From Luzula sylvatica (taxonomy: Eukaryota > Streptophyta > Magnoliopsida > Poales > Juncaceae): a stretch of 64,000 nt of DNA. The first letter of the stretch is position 1. The number at the start of each line of letters is the position of its first letter. Below, piece after piece: positions 50,429-63,610 of the stretch. Below the pieces are notes generated by a model that saw only the letters and a list, made by a program, of their open reading frames with translations, had not been told where the DNA came from and did no database searches. The position numbers were made by a program, and so were the translations under genes. The stretch lies in the NCBI GenBank assembly GCA_946800325.1, contig OX326956.1:72985087-73049086 (forward strand), written 5' to 3'.

Positions 50429-51085
50429 TATGAGAAAGTTACAATGTGATAATCTTCATATTCAATAATTCAGGATGAAATTACCAAAAAAGCTGTATTT
50501 TCTGTTAATTCGGGTTCAAAATACATAATTTACCAAATTCGTTCGCGCTGCTGTATTCCTCTCGCCGGGGCGAGCGATTTTGATATAAAAATCGTGCCAT
50601 TTGGAGAAAGATTGAGATAGCCACAATTGGACAATCTTCATATTCAATAATTCAAGACGAAATTACAAAAAAAATAGTATTTTTTGTTAATTCGGGTTCA
50701 AAATACGTAATTTCCCGAATTCGGCCGCGCAGCTGCATTCCTCTCGTCGAGGCGAGCGATTTTGATATAAAGATCGTGCCATTTGGAGAAAGTATGAGAA
50801 AGTTACAATGTGATAATCCTCATATTCAATAATTCATGATGAAATTATCAAAAAAGCTGTATTTTCTGTTAATTCGGGTCCAAAATACATAATTTCCCAA
50901 ATTCGTTCGCGTTGCTGTATTCCTCTCGCCGGGGCGAGCAATTTTGATATAAAAATCGTGCCATTTGGAGAAAGATTGAGAAAGCCACAATTAGACAATC
51001 TTCATATTCAATAATTCAAGAAGAAATTACAAAAAAAACAGTGTTTTTTGTTAATTCGGGTTCAAAATACGTAATTTCCCAAATT

Positions 51086-51521
51086 CTGCCGCGCGGCTGC
51101 ATTCCTCTCGTCGAGGCGAGCGATTTTGATATAAAGATCGTGCCATTTGGATAAAGTATGAGAAAGTTACAATGTGATAATCTTCATATTCAATAATTCA
51201 GGATGAAATTACCAAAAAAGCTGTATTTTCTGTTAATTCGGGTTCAAAATACATAATTTCCCAAAATCGTTCGCGCTGCTGTATTCCTCTCGCCGGGGCG
51301 AGCGATTTTGATATAAAAATCGTGCCATTTGGAGAAAGATTGAGAAAGCCACAATTGGACAATCTTCATATTCAATAATTCAAGAAGAAATTACAAAAAA
51401 AGCAGTATTTTTTGGTTAATTCGGGTTCAAAATACGTAATTTCCCAAATTCGGCCGCGCTGCTGCATACCTCTCGTCGAGACGAGCGATTTTGATATAAA
51501 GATCGTGCCATTTGAAGAAAG
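51086..51521. repeat. Marker cassette copy 6
   Basis: This lies in the second copy of the 1093 bp tandem duplication. It is in register with cassette copy 1 at offset 25,686 bp, and the register holds on through the following 0.9 kb. Confidence 0.85.
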
Positions 51522-52627
51522 TATGAGAAAGTTACAATGTGATAATCTTCATATTCAATAATTCAGGATGAAATTACCAAAAAAGCTGTATTTTCTGTTA
51601 ATTCGGGTTCAAAATACATAATTTACCAAATTCGTTCGCGCTGCTGTATTCCTCTCGCCGGGGCGAGCGATTTTGATATAAAAATCGTGCCATTTGGAGA
51701 AAGATTGAGAAAGCCACAATTGGACAATCTTCATATTCAATAATTCAAGACGAAATTACAAAAAAAATAGTATTTTTTGTTAATTCGGGTTCAAAATACG
51801 TAATTTCCCGAATTCGGCCGCGCAGCTGCATTCCTCTCGTCGAGGCGAGCGATTTTGATATAAAGATCGTGCCATTTGGAGAAAGTATGAGAAAGTTACA
51901 ATGTGATAATCCTCATATTCAATAATTCATGATGAAATTATCAAAAAAGCTGTATTTTCTGTTAATTCGGGTCCAAAATACATAATTTCCCAAATTCGTT
52001 CGCGTTGCTGTATTCCTCTCGCCGGGGCGAGCAATTTTGATATAAAAATCGTGCCATTTGGAGAAAGATTGAGAAAGCCACAATTGGACAATCTTCATAT
52101 TCAATAATTCAAGAAGAAAATACAAAAAAACAGTATTTTTTGTTAATTCGGGTTCAAAATACGTAATTTCCCAAATTCGGCCGCGCCACTGCATTCCTCT
52201 CGTCGAGGCGAGTGATTTTGATATAAAGATCGTGCCATTTGGAGAAAGATTGAGAAATCTACAATTGGACAATCTTCATATTCAATAATTCAGGATGAAA
52301 TTACCAAAAAAGCTGTATTTTCTGTTAATTCGAGTTCAAAAAACATAATTTCCCAAATTCGTTCGCGCTGCTGTATTCCTCTCGCCGGGGCGAGCGATTT
52401 TGATATAAAAATCGTGCCATTTGGAGAAAGATTGAGAAAGCCACAATTGGACAATCTTCATATTCAATAATTCAAGAAGAAATTACAAAAAAAACAGTGT
52501 TTTTTGTTAATTCGGGTTCAAAATACGTAATTTCCTAAATTCGGCTGCGCTGCTGCATTCCTCTCGTCGAGGCGAGCGATTTTGATATAAAGATCGTGCC
52601 ATTTGGAGAAAGTATGAGAAAGTTACA

Positions 52628-52809
52628 ATGTGATAATCCTCATATTCAATAATTCATGATGAAATTACCAAAAAAGCTGTATTTTCTGTTAATTCGGGTT
52701 CAAAATAAATAATTTCCCAAATTCGTTCGCGCTGCTGTATTCCTCTCGCCGATGCGAGCGATTTTGATATAAAGATCGTGCCATTTGGAGAAAGTATGAG
52801 AAAGTTACA
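52628..52809. repeat. Hybrid A/B monomer, half-dimer step
   Basis: This is an A monomer as far as gccg; it then reads atgcgagcgattttgatata and continues with B's aaagatc and tatgagaaagttaca before another A begins at 52810. The switch falls in the same core region as at 33265. It differs from the 11287 hybrid, which switches further upstream at aaaatac. Confidence 0.83.
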
Positions 52810-55355
52810 ATGTGATAATCCTCATATTCAATAATTCAGGATGAAATTACCAAAAAAGCTGTATTTTCTGTTAATTCGGGTTCAAAATACATAATTTCCC
52901 AAATTCGTTCACGCTGCTGTATTCCTCTCGCCGGGGCGAGCGATTTTGATATAAAAATCGTGCCATTTGGAGAAAGATTGAGAAAGCCACAATTGGACAA
53001 TCTTCGTATTCAATAATTCAAGAAGAAAATACAAAAAAAACAGTAATTTTTGATAATTCGGGTTCAAAATACGTAATTTCCAAAATTCGGCCGAGCTGCT
53101 GCATTCCTCTCGTCAAGGCGAGCGATTTTGATATAAAGATCGTGCCATTTGGAGAAAGTATGAGAAAGTTACAATGTGATAATCCTCATATTCAATAATT
53201 CAGGATGAAATTACCAAAAAAACTGTATTTTCTGTTAATTCGGGTTCAAAATACATAATTTCCCAAATTCGTTCGCGCTGCTGTATTCCTCTCGCCGGGG
53301 CGAGCAATTTTGATATAAAAATCGTGCCATTTGGAGAAAGATTGAGAAAGCCACAATTGGACAATCTTCGTATTCAATAATTCAAGAAGAAAATACAAAA
53401 AAAACAGTATTTTTTGTTAATTCGGGTTCAAAATACGTAATTTCCCAAATTCGGCCGAGCTGCTGCATTCCTCTCGTCGAGGCGAGCGATTTTGATATAA
53501 AGATCGTGCCATTTGGAGAAAGTATGAGAAAGTTACAATGTGATAATCTTCATATTCAATAATTCAGGATGAAATTACCAAAAAAGCTGTATTTTCTGTT
53601 AATTCGGGTTCAAAATACATAATTTCCCAAATTCATTCGCGCTGCTGTATTCCTCTCGCCGGGGCGAGCGATTTTGATATAAAAATCGTGCCATTTGGAG
53701 AAAGATTGAGAAAGCCACAATTGGACAATCTTCATATTCAATAATTCAAGAAGAAATTACAAAAAAAACAGTGTTTTTTGTTAATTCGGGTTCAAAATAC
53801 GTAATTTCCCAAATTCGGCCGCGACGCTGCATTCCTCTCGTCGAGGCGAGCGATTTTGATATAAAGATCGTGGCATTTGGTGAAAGTATGAGAAAGTTAC
53901 AATGTGATAATCTTCATATTCAATAATTCAGGATGAAATTACCAAAAAAACTGTATTTTCTGTTAATTCGGGTTTAAAATACATAATTTCCCAAATTAGT
54001 TCGCGCTGCTGTATTCCTCTCGCCGGGGCGAGCGATTTTGATATAAAAATCGTGCCATTTGGAGAAAGATTGAGAAATCTACAATTGGACAATCTTCATA
54101 TTCAATAATTCAAGAAGAAATTACAAAAAAAACAGTGTTTTTTGTTAATTCGGGTTCAAAATACGTAATTTCCCAAATTCGGCCGCGATGCTGCATTCCT
54201 CTCGCCGAGGCGAGCGATTTTGATATAAAGATCGTGCCATTTGGAGAAAGTATGAGAAAGTTACAATGTGATAATCCTCATATTCAATAATTCAGGATGA
54301 AATTATCAAAAAAGCTGTATTTTCTGTTAATTCGGGTTCAAAATACATAATTTCCCAAATTCGTTCGCGCTGCTGTATTCCTCTCGCCGGGGCGAGCGAT
54401 TTTGATATAAAAATCGTGCCATTTGGAGAAAGATTGAGAAAGCCACAATTGGACAATCTTCATATTCAATAATTCAAGAAGAAATTACAAAAAAACCGTG
54501 TTTTTTGTTAATTCGGTTTCAAAATACGTAATTTCCGAAATTCGGCTGCGCTGCTGCATTCCTCTCGTCGAGGCGAGCGATTTTGATATAAAGATCGTGC
54601 CATTTGGAGAAAGTATGAGAAAGTTACAATGTGATAATCTTCATATTCAATAATTCAGGATGAAATTACCAAAAAATCTGTATTTTCTGTTAATTCGGGT
54701 TCAAAATACATAATTTCCCAAATTCGTTCGCGCTGCTGTATTCCTCTCGCCGGGGCGAGCAATTTTGATATAAAAATCGTGCTATTTTCAGAAAGATTGA
54801 GAAAGCCAAAATTGGACAATCTTCATATTCAATAATTCAAGAAGAAATTACAAGAAAAACAGTGTTTTTTGTTAATTCGGGTTCAAAATACGTAATTTTC
54901 CAAATTTGGCCGAGCTGCTGCATTCCTCTCGTCGAGGCGAGCGATTTTGATAAAAAGATCGTGCCATTTGGAGAAAGTATGAGAAAGTTACAATGTGATA
55001 ATCTTCATATTCAATAATTCAGGATCAAATTACCAAAAAAGCTGTATTTTCTGTTAATTCGGGTTCAAAATACATAATTTCCCAAATTCGTTCGCGCTGC
55101 TGTATTCCTCTCGCCGGGGCGAGCGATTTTGATATAAAAATCGTGCCATTTGGAGAAAGATTGAGAAAGCCACAATAGGACAATCTTCATATTCAATAAT
55201 TCAAGAAGAAATTACAAAAAAACAGTGTTTTTTGTTAATTCGGGTTCAAAATACGTAATTTCCGAAATTCGGCAGCGCTGCTGCATTCCTCTCGTCGAGG
55301 CGAGCGATTTTGATATAAAGATCGTGCCATTTGGAGAAAGTATGAGAAAGTTACA

Positions 55356-55676
55356 ATGTGATAATCTTCATATTCAATAATTCAGGATGAAATTACCAAA
55401 AAAACTGTATTTTCTGTTAATTCGGGTTCAAAATACATAATTTCCCAAATTCGTTCGCGCTGCTGTATTCCTCTCGCCGGGGCGAGCAATTTTGATATAA
55501 AAATAGTGCCATTTGGAGAAAGATTGAGAAAGCCACAATTGGACAATCTTCTTATTCAATAATTCAAGAAGAAAATACAAAAAAAACAGTATTTTTTGTT
55601 AATTCGGGTTCAAAATACGTAATTTCCTAAATTCGGCCGAGCTGCTGCATTCCTCTCGTCGAGGCTAGCGATTTTG
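55356..55676. repeat. Truncated dimer with a 43 bp deletion
   Basis: The dimer is 321 bp instead of 364. In the B monomer the sequence jumps from gattttgat (ending 55678) directly to gtgataatc, losing the end of B from ataaagatc through ttacaat. Both deletion ends finish in at, so a 2-base microhomology is possible. The adjacent gaggctagcg is also a private change. This is the only sizeable internal deletion I found. Confidence 0.85.
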
Positions 55677-57499
55677 ATGTGATAATCTTCATATTCAATA
55701 ATTCAGGATGAAATTACCAAAAAAGCTGTATTTTCTGTTAATTCGGGTCCAAAATACATAATTTCCCAAATTCGTTCGCGCTGCTGTATTCCTCTCGCCG
55801 GGGCGAGCGATTTTGATATAAAAATCGTGCCATTTGGAGAAAGATTGAGAAAGCTACAACTGGACAATCTTCATATTCAATAATTCAAGAAGAAATTACA
55901 AAAAAACAGTGTTTTTTGTTAATTCGGGTTCAAAATACGTAATTTCCAAAATTCGGCCGCGCTGCTGCATTCCTCTCGTCGAGGCGAGCGATTTTGATAT
56001 AAAGATCGTGCCATTTGGAGAAAGTATGAGAAAGTTACAATGTGATAATCCTCATATTCAATAATTCATGATGAAATTACCAAAAAAGCTGTATTTTCTG
56101 TTAATTCGGGTTCAAAATACATAATTTCACAAATTCGTTCGCGCTGCTGTATTCCTCTCGCCGGGGCGAGCGATTTTGATATAAAAATCGTGCCATTTGG
56201 AGAAAGATTGAGAAAGCCACAATTGGACAATCTTCGTAATCAATAATTCAAGAAGAAAATACAAAAAAAAACAGTATTTTTTGTTAATTCGGGTTCAAAA
56301 TACGTAATTTCCCAAATTCGGCCGAGCTGCTGCATTCCTCTCGTCGAGGCGAGCGATTTTGATATAAAGATCGTGTCATTTGGAGAAAGTATGAGAAAGT
56401 TACAATGTGATAATCTTCATATTCAATAATTCAGGATGAAATTACCAAAAAAGCTGTATTTTCTGTTAATTCGGGTTCAAAATACATAATTTTCCAAATT
56501 CGTTCGCGCTGCTGTATTCCTCTCGCCGGGGCGAGCAATTTTGATATAAAAATCGTGCTATTTTCAGAAAGATTGAGAAAGCCAAAATTGGACAATCTTC
56601 ATATTCAATAATTCAAGAAGAAATTACAAAAAAAACAGTGTTTTTTGTTAATTCGGGTTCAAAATACGTAATTTCCCAAATTCGGCCGAGCTGCTGCATT
56701 CCTCTCGTCGAGGCGAGCGATTTTAATATAAAGATCGTGCCATTTGGAGAAAGATTGAGAAAGCCACAATTGGACAATCTTCATATTCAATAATTCAGGA
56801 TGAAATTACCAAAAAAACTATATTTTCTGTTAATTCGGGTTCAAAATACATAATTTCCCAAATTCGTTCGCGCTGCTGTATTCCTCTCGCCGGGGCGAGC
56901 AATTTTGATATAAAAATCGTGCTATTTTCAGAAAGATTGAGAAAGCCAAAATTGGACAATCTTCATATTCAATAATTCAAGAAGAAATTACAAAAAAAAC
57001 AGTCTTTTTTGTTAATTCGGGTTCAAAATACGTAATTTCCCAAATTCGGCCGAGCTGCTGCATTCCTCTCGTCGAGGCGAGCGATTTTAATATAAAGATC
57101 GTGCCATTTGGAGAAAGTATGAGAAAGTTACAATGTGATAATCCTCATATTCAATAATTCATGATGAAATTACCAAAAAAGCTGTATTTTCTGTTAATTC
57201 GGGTTCAAAATACATAATTTCCCAAATTCGTTCGCGCTGCTGTATTCCTCTCGCCGGGGCGAGCGATTTTGATATAAAAATCGTGCCATTTGGAGAAAGA
57301 TTGAGAAAGCCACAATTGGACAATCTTCGTATTCAATAAATCAAGAAGAAAATACAAAAAAAACAATATTTTTTGTTAATTCGGGTTCAAAATACGTTAT
57401 TTCCCAAATTCGGCAGAGCTGCTGCATTCCTCTCGTCGAGGCGAGCGATTTTGATATAAAGATCGTGCCATTTGGAGAAAGTATGAGAAAGTTACAATG

Positions 57500-60400
57500 T
57501 GATAATCTTCATATTCAATAATTCAGGATGAAATTACCAAAAAACCTGTATTTTCTGTTAATTCGAGTTCAAAATACATAATTTCCCAAATTCGTTCGCG
57601 CTGCTGTATTCCTCTCGCCGGGGCGAGCGATTTTGATATAAAAATCGTGCCATTTGGAGAAAGATTGAGAAAGCCACAATTGGACAATCTTCATATTCAA
57701 TAATTCAAGAAAAATTACAAAAAAAACAGTGTTTTTTGTTAATTCGGGTTCAAAATACGTAATTTCCTAAATTCGACTGCGCTGCTGCATTCCTCTCGTC
57801 GAGGCGAGCGATTTTGATATAAAGATCGTGCCATTTGGCGAAAGTATGAGAAAGTTACAATGTGATAATCTTCATATTCAATAATTCATGATGAAATTAC
57901 CAAAAAAGCTGTATTTTCTGTTAATTCGGGTTCAAAATACATAATTTCCCAAATTCGTTCGCGATGCTGTATTCCTCTCGCCGGGGCGAGCGATTTTGAT
58001 ATAAAAATCGTGCCATTTGGAGAAAGATTGAGAAAACCACAATTGGACAATCTTCGTATTCAATAATTCAAGAAGAAATTGCAAAAAAAACAGTGTTTTT
58101 TGTTAATTCGGGTTCAAAATACGTAATTTCCAAAATTCGGCCGCGAAGCTGCATTCCTCTCGTCGAGGCGAGCGATTTTGATATAAAGATCGTGCAATTT
58201 GGAGAAAGTATGAGAAAGTTACAATGTGATAATCCTCATATTCAATAATTCAGGATGAAATTACCAAAAAAACTGAATTTTCTGTTAATTCGGGTTCAAA
58301 ATACATAATTTCCCAAATTCGTTCACGCTGCTGTATTCCTCTCGCCGGGGCGAGCGATTTTGATATAAAAATCGTGCCATTTGGAGAAAGATTGAGAAAG
58401 CCACAATTGGACAATCTTCGTATTCCATAATTCAAGAAGAAAATACAAAAAAACAGTATTTTTTGTTAATTCGGGTTCAAAATACGTAATTTCCCAAATT
58501 CGGCCGCGCCACTGCATTCCTCTCGTCGAGGCGAGCGATTTTGATATAAAGATCGTGCCATTTGGAGAAAGATTGAGAAATCTACAATTGGACCATCTTC
58601 ATATTCAATAATTCAGGATGAAATTACCAAAAAAGCTGTATTTTCTGTTAATTCGAGTTCAAAATACATAATTTCCCAAATTCGTTCGCGCTGCTGTATT
58701 CCTCTCGCCGGGGCGAGCGATTTTGATATAAAAATCGTGCCATTTGGAGAAAGATTGAGAAAGCCACAATTGGACAATCTTCATATTCAATAATTCAAGA
58801 AGAAATTACAAAAAAAACAGTGTTTTTTGTTAATTCGGGTTCAAAATACGTAATTTCCTAAATTCGGCTGCGCTGCTGCATTCCTCTCGTCGAGGCGAGC
58901 GATTTTGATATAAAGATCGTGCCATTTGGAGAAAGTATGAGAAAGTTACAATGTGATAATCCTCATATTCAATAATTCAGGATGAAATTACCAAAAAAAC
59001 TGTATTTTCTGTTAATTCGGGTTCAAAATACATAATTTCCCAAATTCGTTCCCGCTGCTGTATTCCTCTCGCCGGGGCGAGCGATTTTGATATAAAAATC
59101 GTGCCATTTGGAGAAAGATTGAGAAAGCCACAATTGGACAATCTTCGTATTCAATAATTCAAGAAGAAAATACAAAAAAAACAGTATTTTTTGTTAATTC
59201 GGGTTCAAAATACGCAATTTCCAAAATTCGGCCGAGCTGCTGCATTCCTCTCGTCGAGGCGAGCGATTTTGATATAAAGATCGTGCCATTTGGAGAAAGT
59301 ATGAGAAAGTTACAATGTGATAATCCTCATATTCAATAATTCAGGATGAAATTACCAAAAAAACTGTATTTTCTGTTAATTCGGGTTCAAAATACATAAT
59401 TTCCCAAATTCGTTCGCGCTGCTGTATTCCTCTCGCCGGGGCGAGCGATTTTGATATAAAAATCGTGCCATTTGGAGAAAGATTGAGAAAGCCACAATTG
59501 GACAATGTTCGTATTCAATAATTCAAGAAGAAAATACAAAAAAAACAGTATTTTTTGTTAATTCGGGTTCAAAATACGTAATTTCCCAAATTCGGCCGAG
59601 CTGCTGCATTCCTCTCGTCCAGGCGAGCGATTTTGATATAAAGATCGTGCCATTTGGAGAAAGTATGAGAAAGTTACAATGTGATAATCTTCATATTCAA
59701 TAATTCAGGATGAAATTACCAAAAAAGCTGTATTTTCTGTTAATTCGGGTTCAAAATACATAATTTACCAAATTCGTTCGCGCTGCTGTATTCCTCTCGC
59801 CGGGGCGAGCGATTTTGATATAAAAATCGTGCCATTTGGAGAAAGATTGAGAAAGCCACAATTGGACAATCTTCATATTCAATAATTCAAGACGTAATTA
59901 CAAAAAAAACAGTATTTTTTGTTAATTCGGGTTCAAAATACGTAATTTCCCGAATTCGGCCGCGCAGCTGCATTCCTCTCGTCGAGGCGAGCGATTTTGA
60001 TATAAAGATCGTGCCATTTGGAGAAAGTATCAGAAAGTTACAATGTGATAATCCACATATTCAATAATTCATGATGAAATTATCAAAAAAGCTGTATTTT
60101 CTGTTAATTCGGGTCCAAAATACATAATTTCCCAAATTCGTTCGCGCTGCTGTATTCCTCTCGCTGGGGCGAGCAATTTTGATATAAAAATCGTGCCATT
60201 TGGAGAAAGATTGAGAAAGCCACAATTGGACAATCTTCATATTCCATAATTCAAGAAGAAAATACAAAAAAACAGTATTTTTTGTTAATTCGGGTTCAAA
60301 ATACGTAATTTCCCAAATTCGGCCGCGCTACTGCATTCCTCTCGTCGAGGCGAGCGATTTTGATATAAAGATCGTGCCATTTGGAGAAAGATTGAGAAAT

Positions 60401-63400
60401 CTACAATTGGACAATCTTCATATTCAATAATTCAGGATGAAATTACCAAAAAAGTTGTATTTTCTGTTAATTCGAGTTCAAAATACATAATTTCCCAAAT
60501 TTGTTCGCGCTGCTGTATTCCTCTCGCCGGGGCGAGCGATTTTGATATAAAAATCGTGCCATTTGGAGAAAGATTGAGAAAGCCACAATTGGACAATCTT
60601 CATATTCAATAATTCAAGAAGAAATTACAAAAAAAACAGTGTTTTTTGTTAATTCGGGTTCAAAATACGTAATTTCCTAAATTCGGCTGCGCTGCTGCAT
60701 TCCTCTCGTCGAGGCGATCGATTTTGATATAAAGATCGTGCCATTTGGCGAAAGTATGAGAAAGTTACAATGTGATAATCCTCATATTCAATAATTCATG
60801 ATGAAATTACCAAAAAAGCTGTATTTTCTGTTAATTCGGGTTCAAAATACATAATTTCCAAAATTCGTTCGCGATGCTGTATTCCTCTCGCCGGGGCGAG
60901 CAATTTTGATATAAAAATCGTGCCATTTGGAGAAAGATTGAGAAAACCACAATTGGACAATCTTCGTATTCAATAATTCAAGAAGAAATTACAAAAAAAA
61001 CAGTGTTTTTTGTTAATTCGGGTTCAAAATACGTAATTTCCAAAATTCGGCCGCGATGCTGCATTCCTCTCGTCGAGGCGAGCGATTTTGATATAAAGAT
61101 CGTGCCATTTGGAGAAAGTATGAGAAAGTTACAATGTGATAATCCTCATATTCAATAATTTAGGATGAAATTACCAAAAAAACTGAATTTTCTGTTAATT
61201 CGGGTTCAAAATACATAATTTCCCAAATTCGTTCACGCTGCTGTATTCCTCTCGCCGGGGCGAGCGATTTTGATATAAAAATCGTGCCATTTGGAGAAAG
61301 ATTGAGAAAGCCACAATTGGACAATCTTCGTATTCCATAATTCAAGAAGAAAATACAAAAAAACAGTATTTTTTGTTAATTCGGGTTCAAAATACGTAAT
61401 TTCCCAAATTCGGCCGCGCCACTGCATTCCTCTCGTCGAGGCGAGCGATTTTGATATAAAGATCGTGCCATTTGGAGAAAGATTGAGAAATCTACAATTG
61501 GACAATCTTCATATTCAATAATTCAGGATGACATTACCAAAAAAGCTGTATTTTCTGTTAATTCGAGTTCAAAATACATAATTTCCCAAATTCGTTCGCG
61601 CTGCTGTATTCCTCTCGCCGGGGCGAGCGATTTTGATATAAAAATCGTTCCATTTGGAGAAAGATTGAGAAAGCCACAATTGGACAATCTTCATATTCAA
61701 TAATTCAAGAAGAAATTACAAAAAAAAAACAGTGTTTTTTGTTAATTCGGGTTCAAAATACGTAATTTCCTAAATTCGGCTGCGCTGCTGCATTCCTCTC
61801 GTCGAGGCGAGCGATTTTGATATAAAGATCGTGCCATTTGGAGAAAGTATGAGAAAGTTACAATGTGATAATCCTCATATTCAATAATTCATGATGAAAT
61901 TACCAAAAAAGCTGTATTTTTTGTTAATTCGGGTTCAAAATACATAATTTCCCAAATTCGTTCGCGCTGCTGTATTCCTCTCGCCGGGGCGAGCGATTTT
62001 GATATAAAAATCGTGCCATTTCGAGAAAGATTGAGAAAACCACAATTGGACAATCTTCGTATTCAATAATTCAAGAAGAAATTACAAAAAAAACAGTGTT
62101 TTTTGTTAATTCGGGTTCAAAATACGTAATTTCCAAAATTCGGCCGCGATGCTGCATTCCTCTCGTCGAGGCGAGCGATTTTGATATAAAGATCGTGCCA
62201 TTTGGAGAAAGTATGAGAAAGTTACAATGTGATAATCCTCATATTCAATAATTCAGGATGAAATTACCAAAAAAACTGTATTTTCTGTTAATTCGGGTTC
62301 AAAATACATAATTTCCCAAATTCGTTCGCGCTGCTGTATTCCTGTCGCCGGGGCGAGCGATTTTGATATAAAAATCGTGCCATTTGGAGAAAGATTGAGA
62401 AAGCCACAATTGGACAATCTTCGTATTCAATAATTCAAGAAGAAAATACAAAAAAAACAGTATTTTTTGTTAATTCGGGTTCAAAATACGTAATTTCCCA
62501 AATTCGGCCGAGCTGCTGCATTCCTCTCGTCGAGGCGAGCGATTTTGATATAAAGATCGTGCCATTTGGAGAAAGTATGAGAAAGTTACAATGTGATAAT
62601 CTTCATATTCAATAATTCAGGATGAAATTACCAAAAAAGCTGTATTTTCTGTTAATTCGGGTTCAAAATACATAATTTACCAAATTCGTTCGCGCTGCTG
62701 TATTCCTCTCGCCGGGGCGAGCGATTTTGATATAAAAATCGTGCCATTTGGAGAAAGATTGAGAAAGCCACAATTGGACAATCTTCGTATTCAATAATTC
62801 AAGAAGAAAATACAAAAAAAACAGTATTTTTTGTTAATTCGGGTTCAAAATACGTAATTTCCCAAATTCGGCCGAGCTGCTGCATTCCTCTCGTCGAGGC
62901 GAGCGATTTTGATATAAAGATCGTGCCATTTGGAGAAAGTATGAGAAAGTTACAATGTGATAATCTTCATATTCAATAATTCAGGATGAAATTACCAAAA
63001 AAGCTGTATTTTCTGTTAATTCGGGTTCAAAATACATAATTTACCAAATTCGTTCGCGCTGCTGTATTCCTCTCGCCGGGGCGAGCGATTTTGATATAAA
63101 AATCGTGCCATTTGGAGAAAGATTGAGAAAGCCACAATTGGACAATCTTCATATTCAATAATTCAAGACGTAATTACAAAAAAAACAGTATTTTTTGTTA
63201 ATTCGGGTTCAAAATACGTAATTTCCCGAATTCGGCCGCGCAGCTGCATTCCTCTCGTCGAGGCGAGCGATTTTGATATAAAGATCGTGCCATTTGGAGA
63301 AAGTATGAGAAAGTTACAATGTGATAATCCTCATATTCAATAATTCATGATGAAATTATCAAAAAAGCTGTATTTTCTGTTAATTCGGGTCCAAAATACA

Positions 63401-63610
63401 TAATTTCCCAAATTCGTTCGCGCTGCTGTATTCCTCTCGCTGGGGCGAGCAATTTTGATATAAAAATCGTGCCATTTGGAGAAAGATTGAGAAAGCCACA
63501 ATTGGACAATCTTCATATTCCATAATTCAAGAAGAAAATACAAAAAAACAGTATTTTTTGTTAATTCGGGTTCAAAATACGTAATTTCCCAAATTCGGCC
63601 GCGATGCTGC
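57500..63610. repeat. Tandem duplication of about 2.9 kb, second copy with an extra dimer
   Basis: The copies are about 57.5-60.4 kb and 60.4-63.6 kb. Markers at offset 2910-2912 are ttggcgaaag (57836/60746), gcgatgctgta (57961/60871), aaactgaatttt, ggccgcgccactgc and aatttacc (59761/62673). Further on, the aattcatgatgaaattatc unit at 60061 recurs at 63337, an offset of 3276. The jump comes from one dimer of aatttacc type being present twice in copy 2 (62673 and 63037). Two extra A's in a poly-A run near 61715 account for the remaining 2 bp. Confidence 0.75.

Larger units (their letters stand above)
49897..52083. repeat. 1093 bp tandem duplication, two copies
   Basis: The copies are about 49897-50990 and 50991-52083. 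Shared markers are acaattagacaat (49897/50991), ttggataaag (50056/51149), the cassette (49993/51086), tcccgaattcgg, the gataatcctc/aattatcaaaa A type, and gcgttgctg (50911/52004). Differences are minor, such as gagatagcc near 50616 in the first copy only. Confidence 0.82.
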
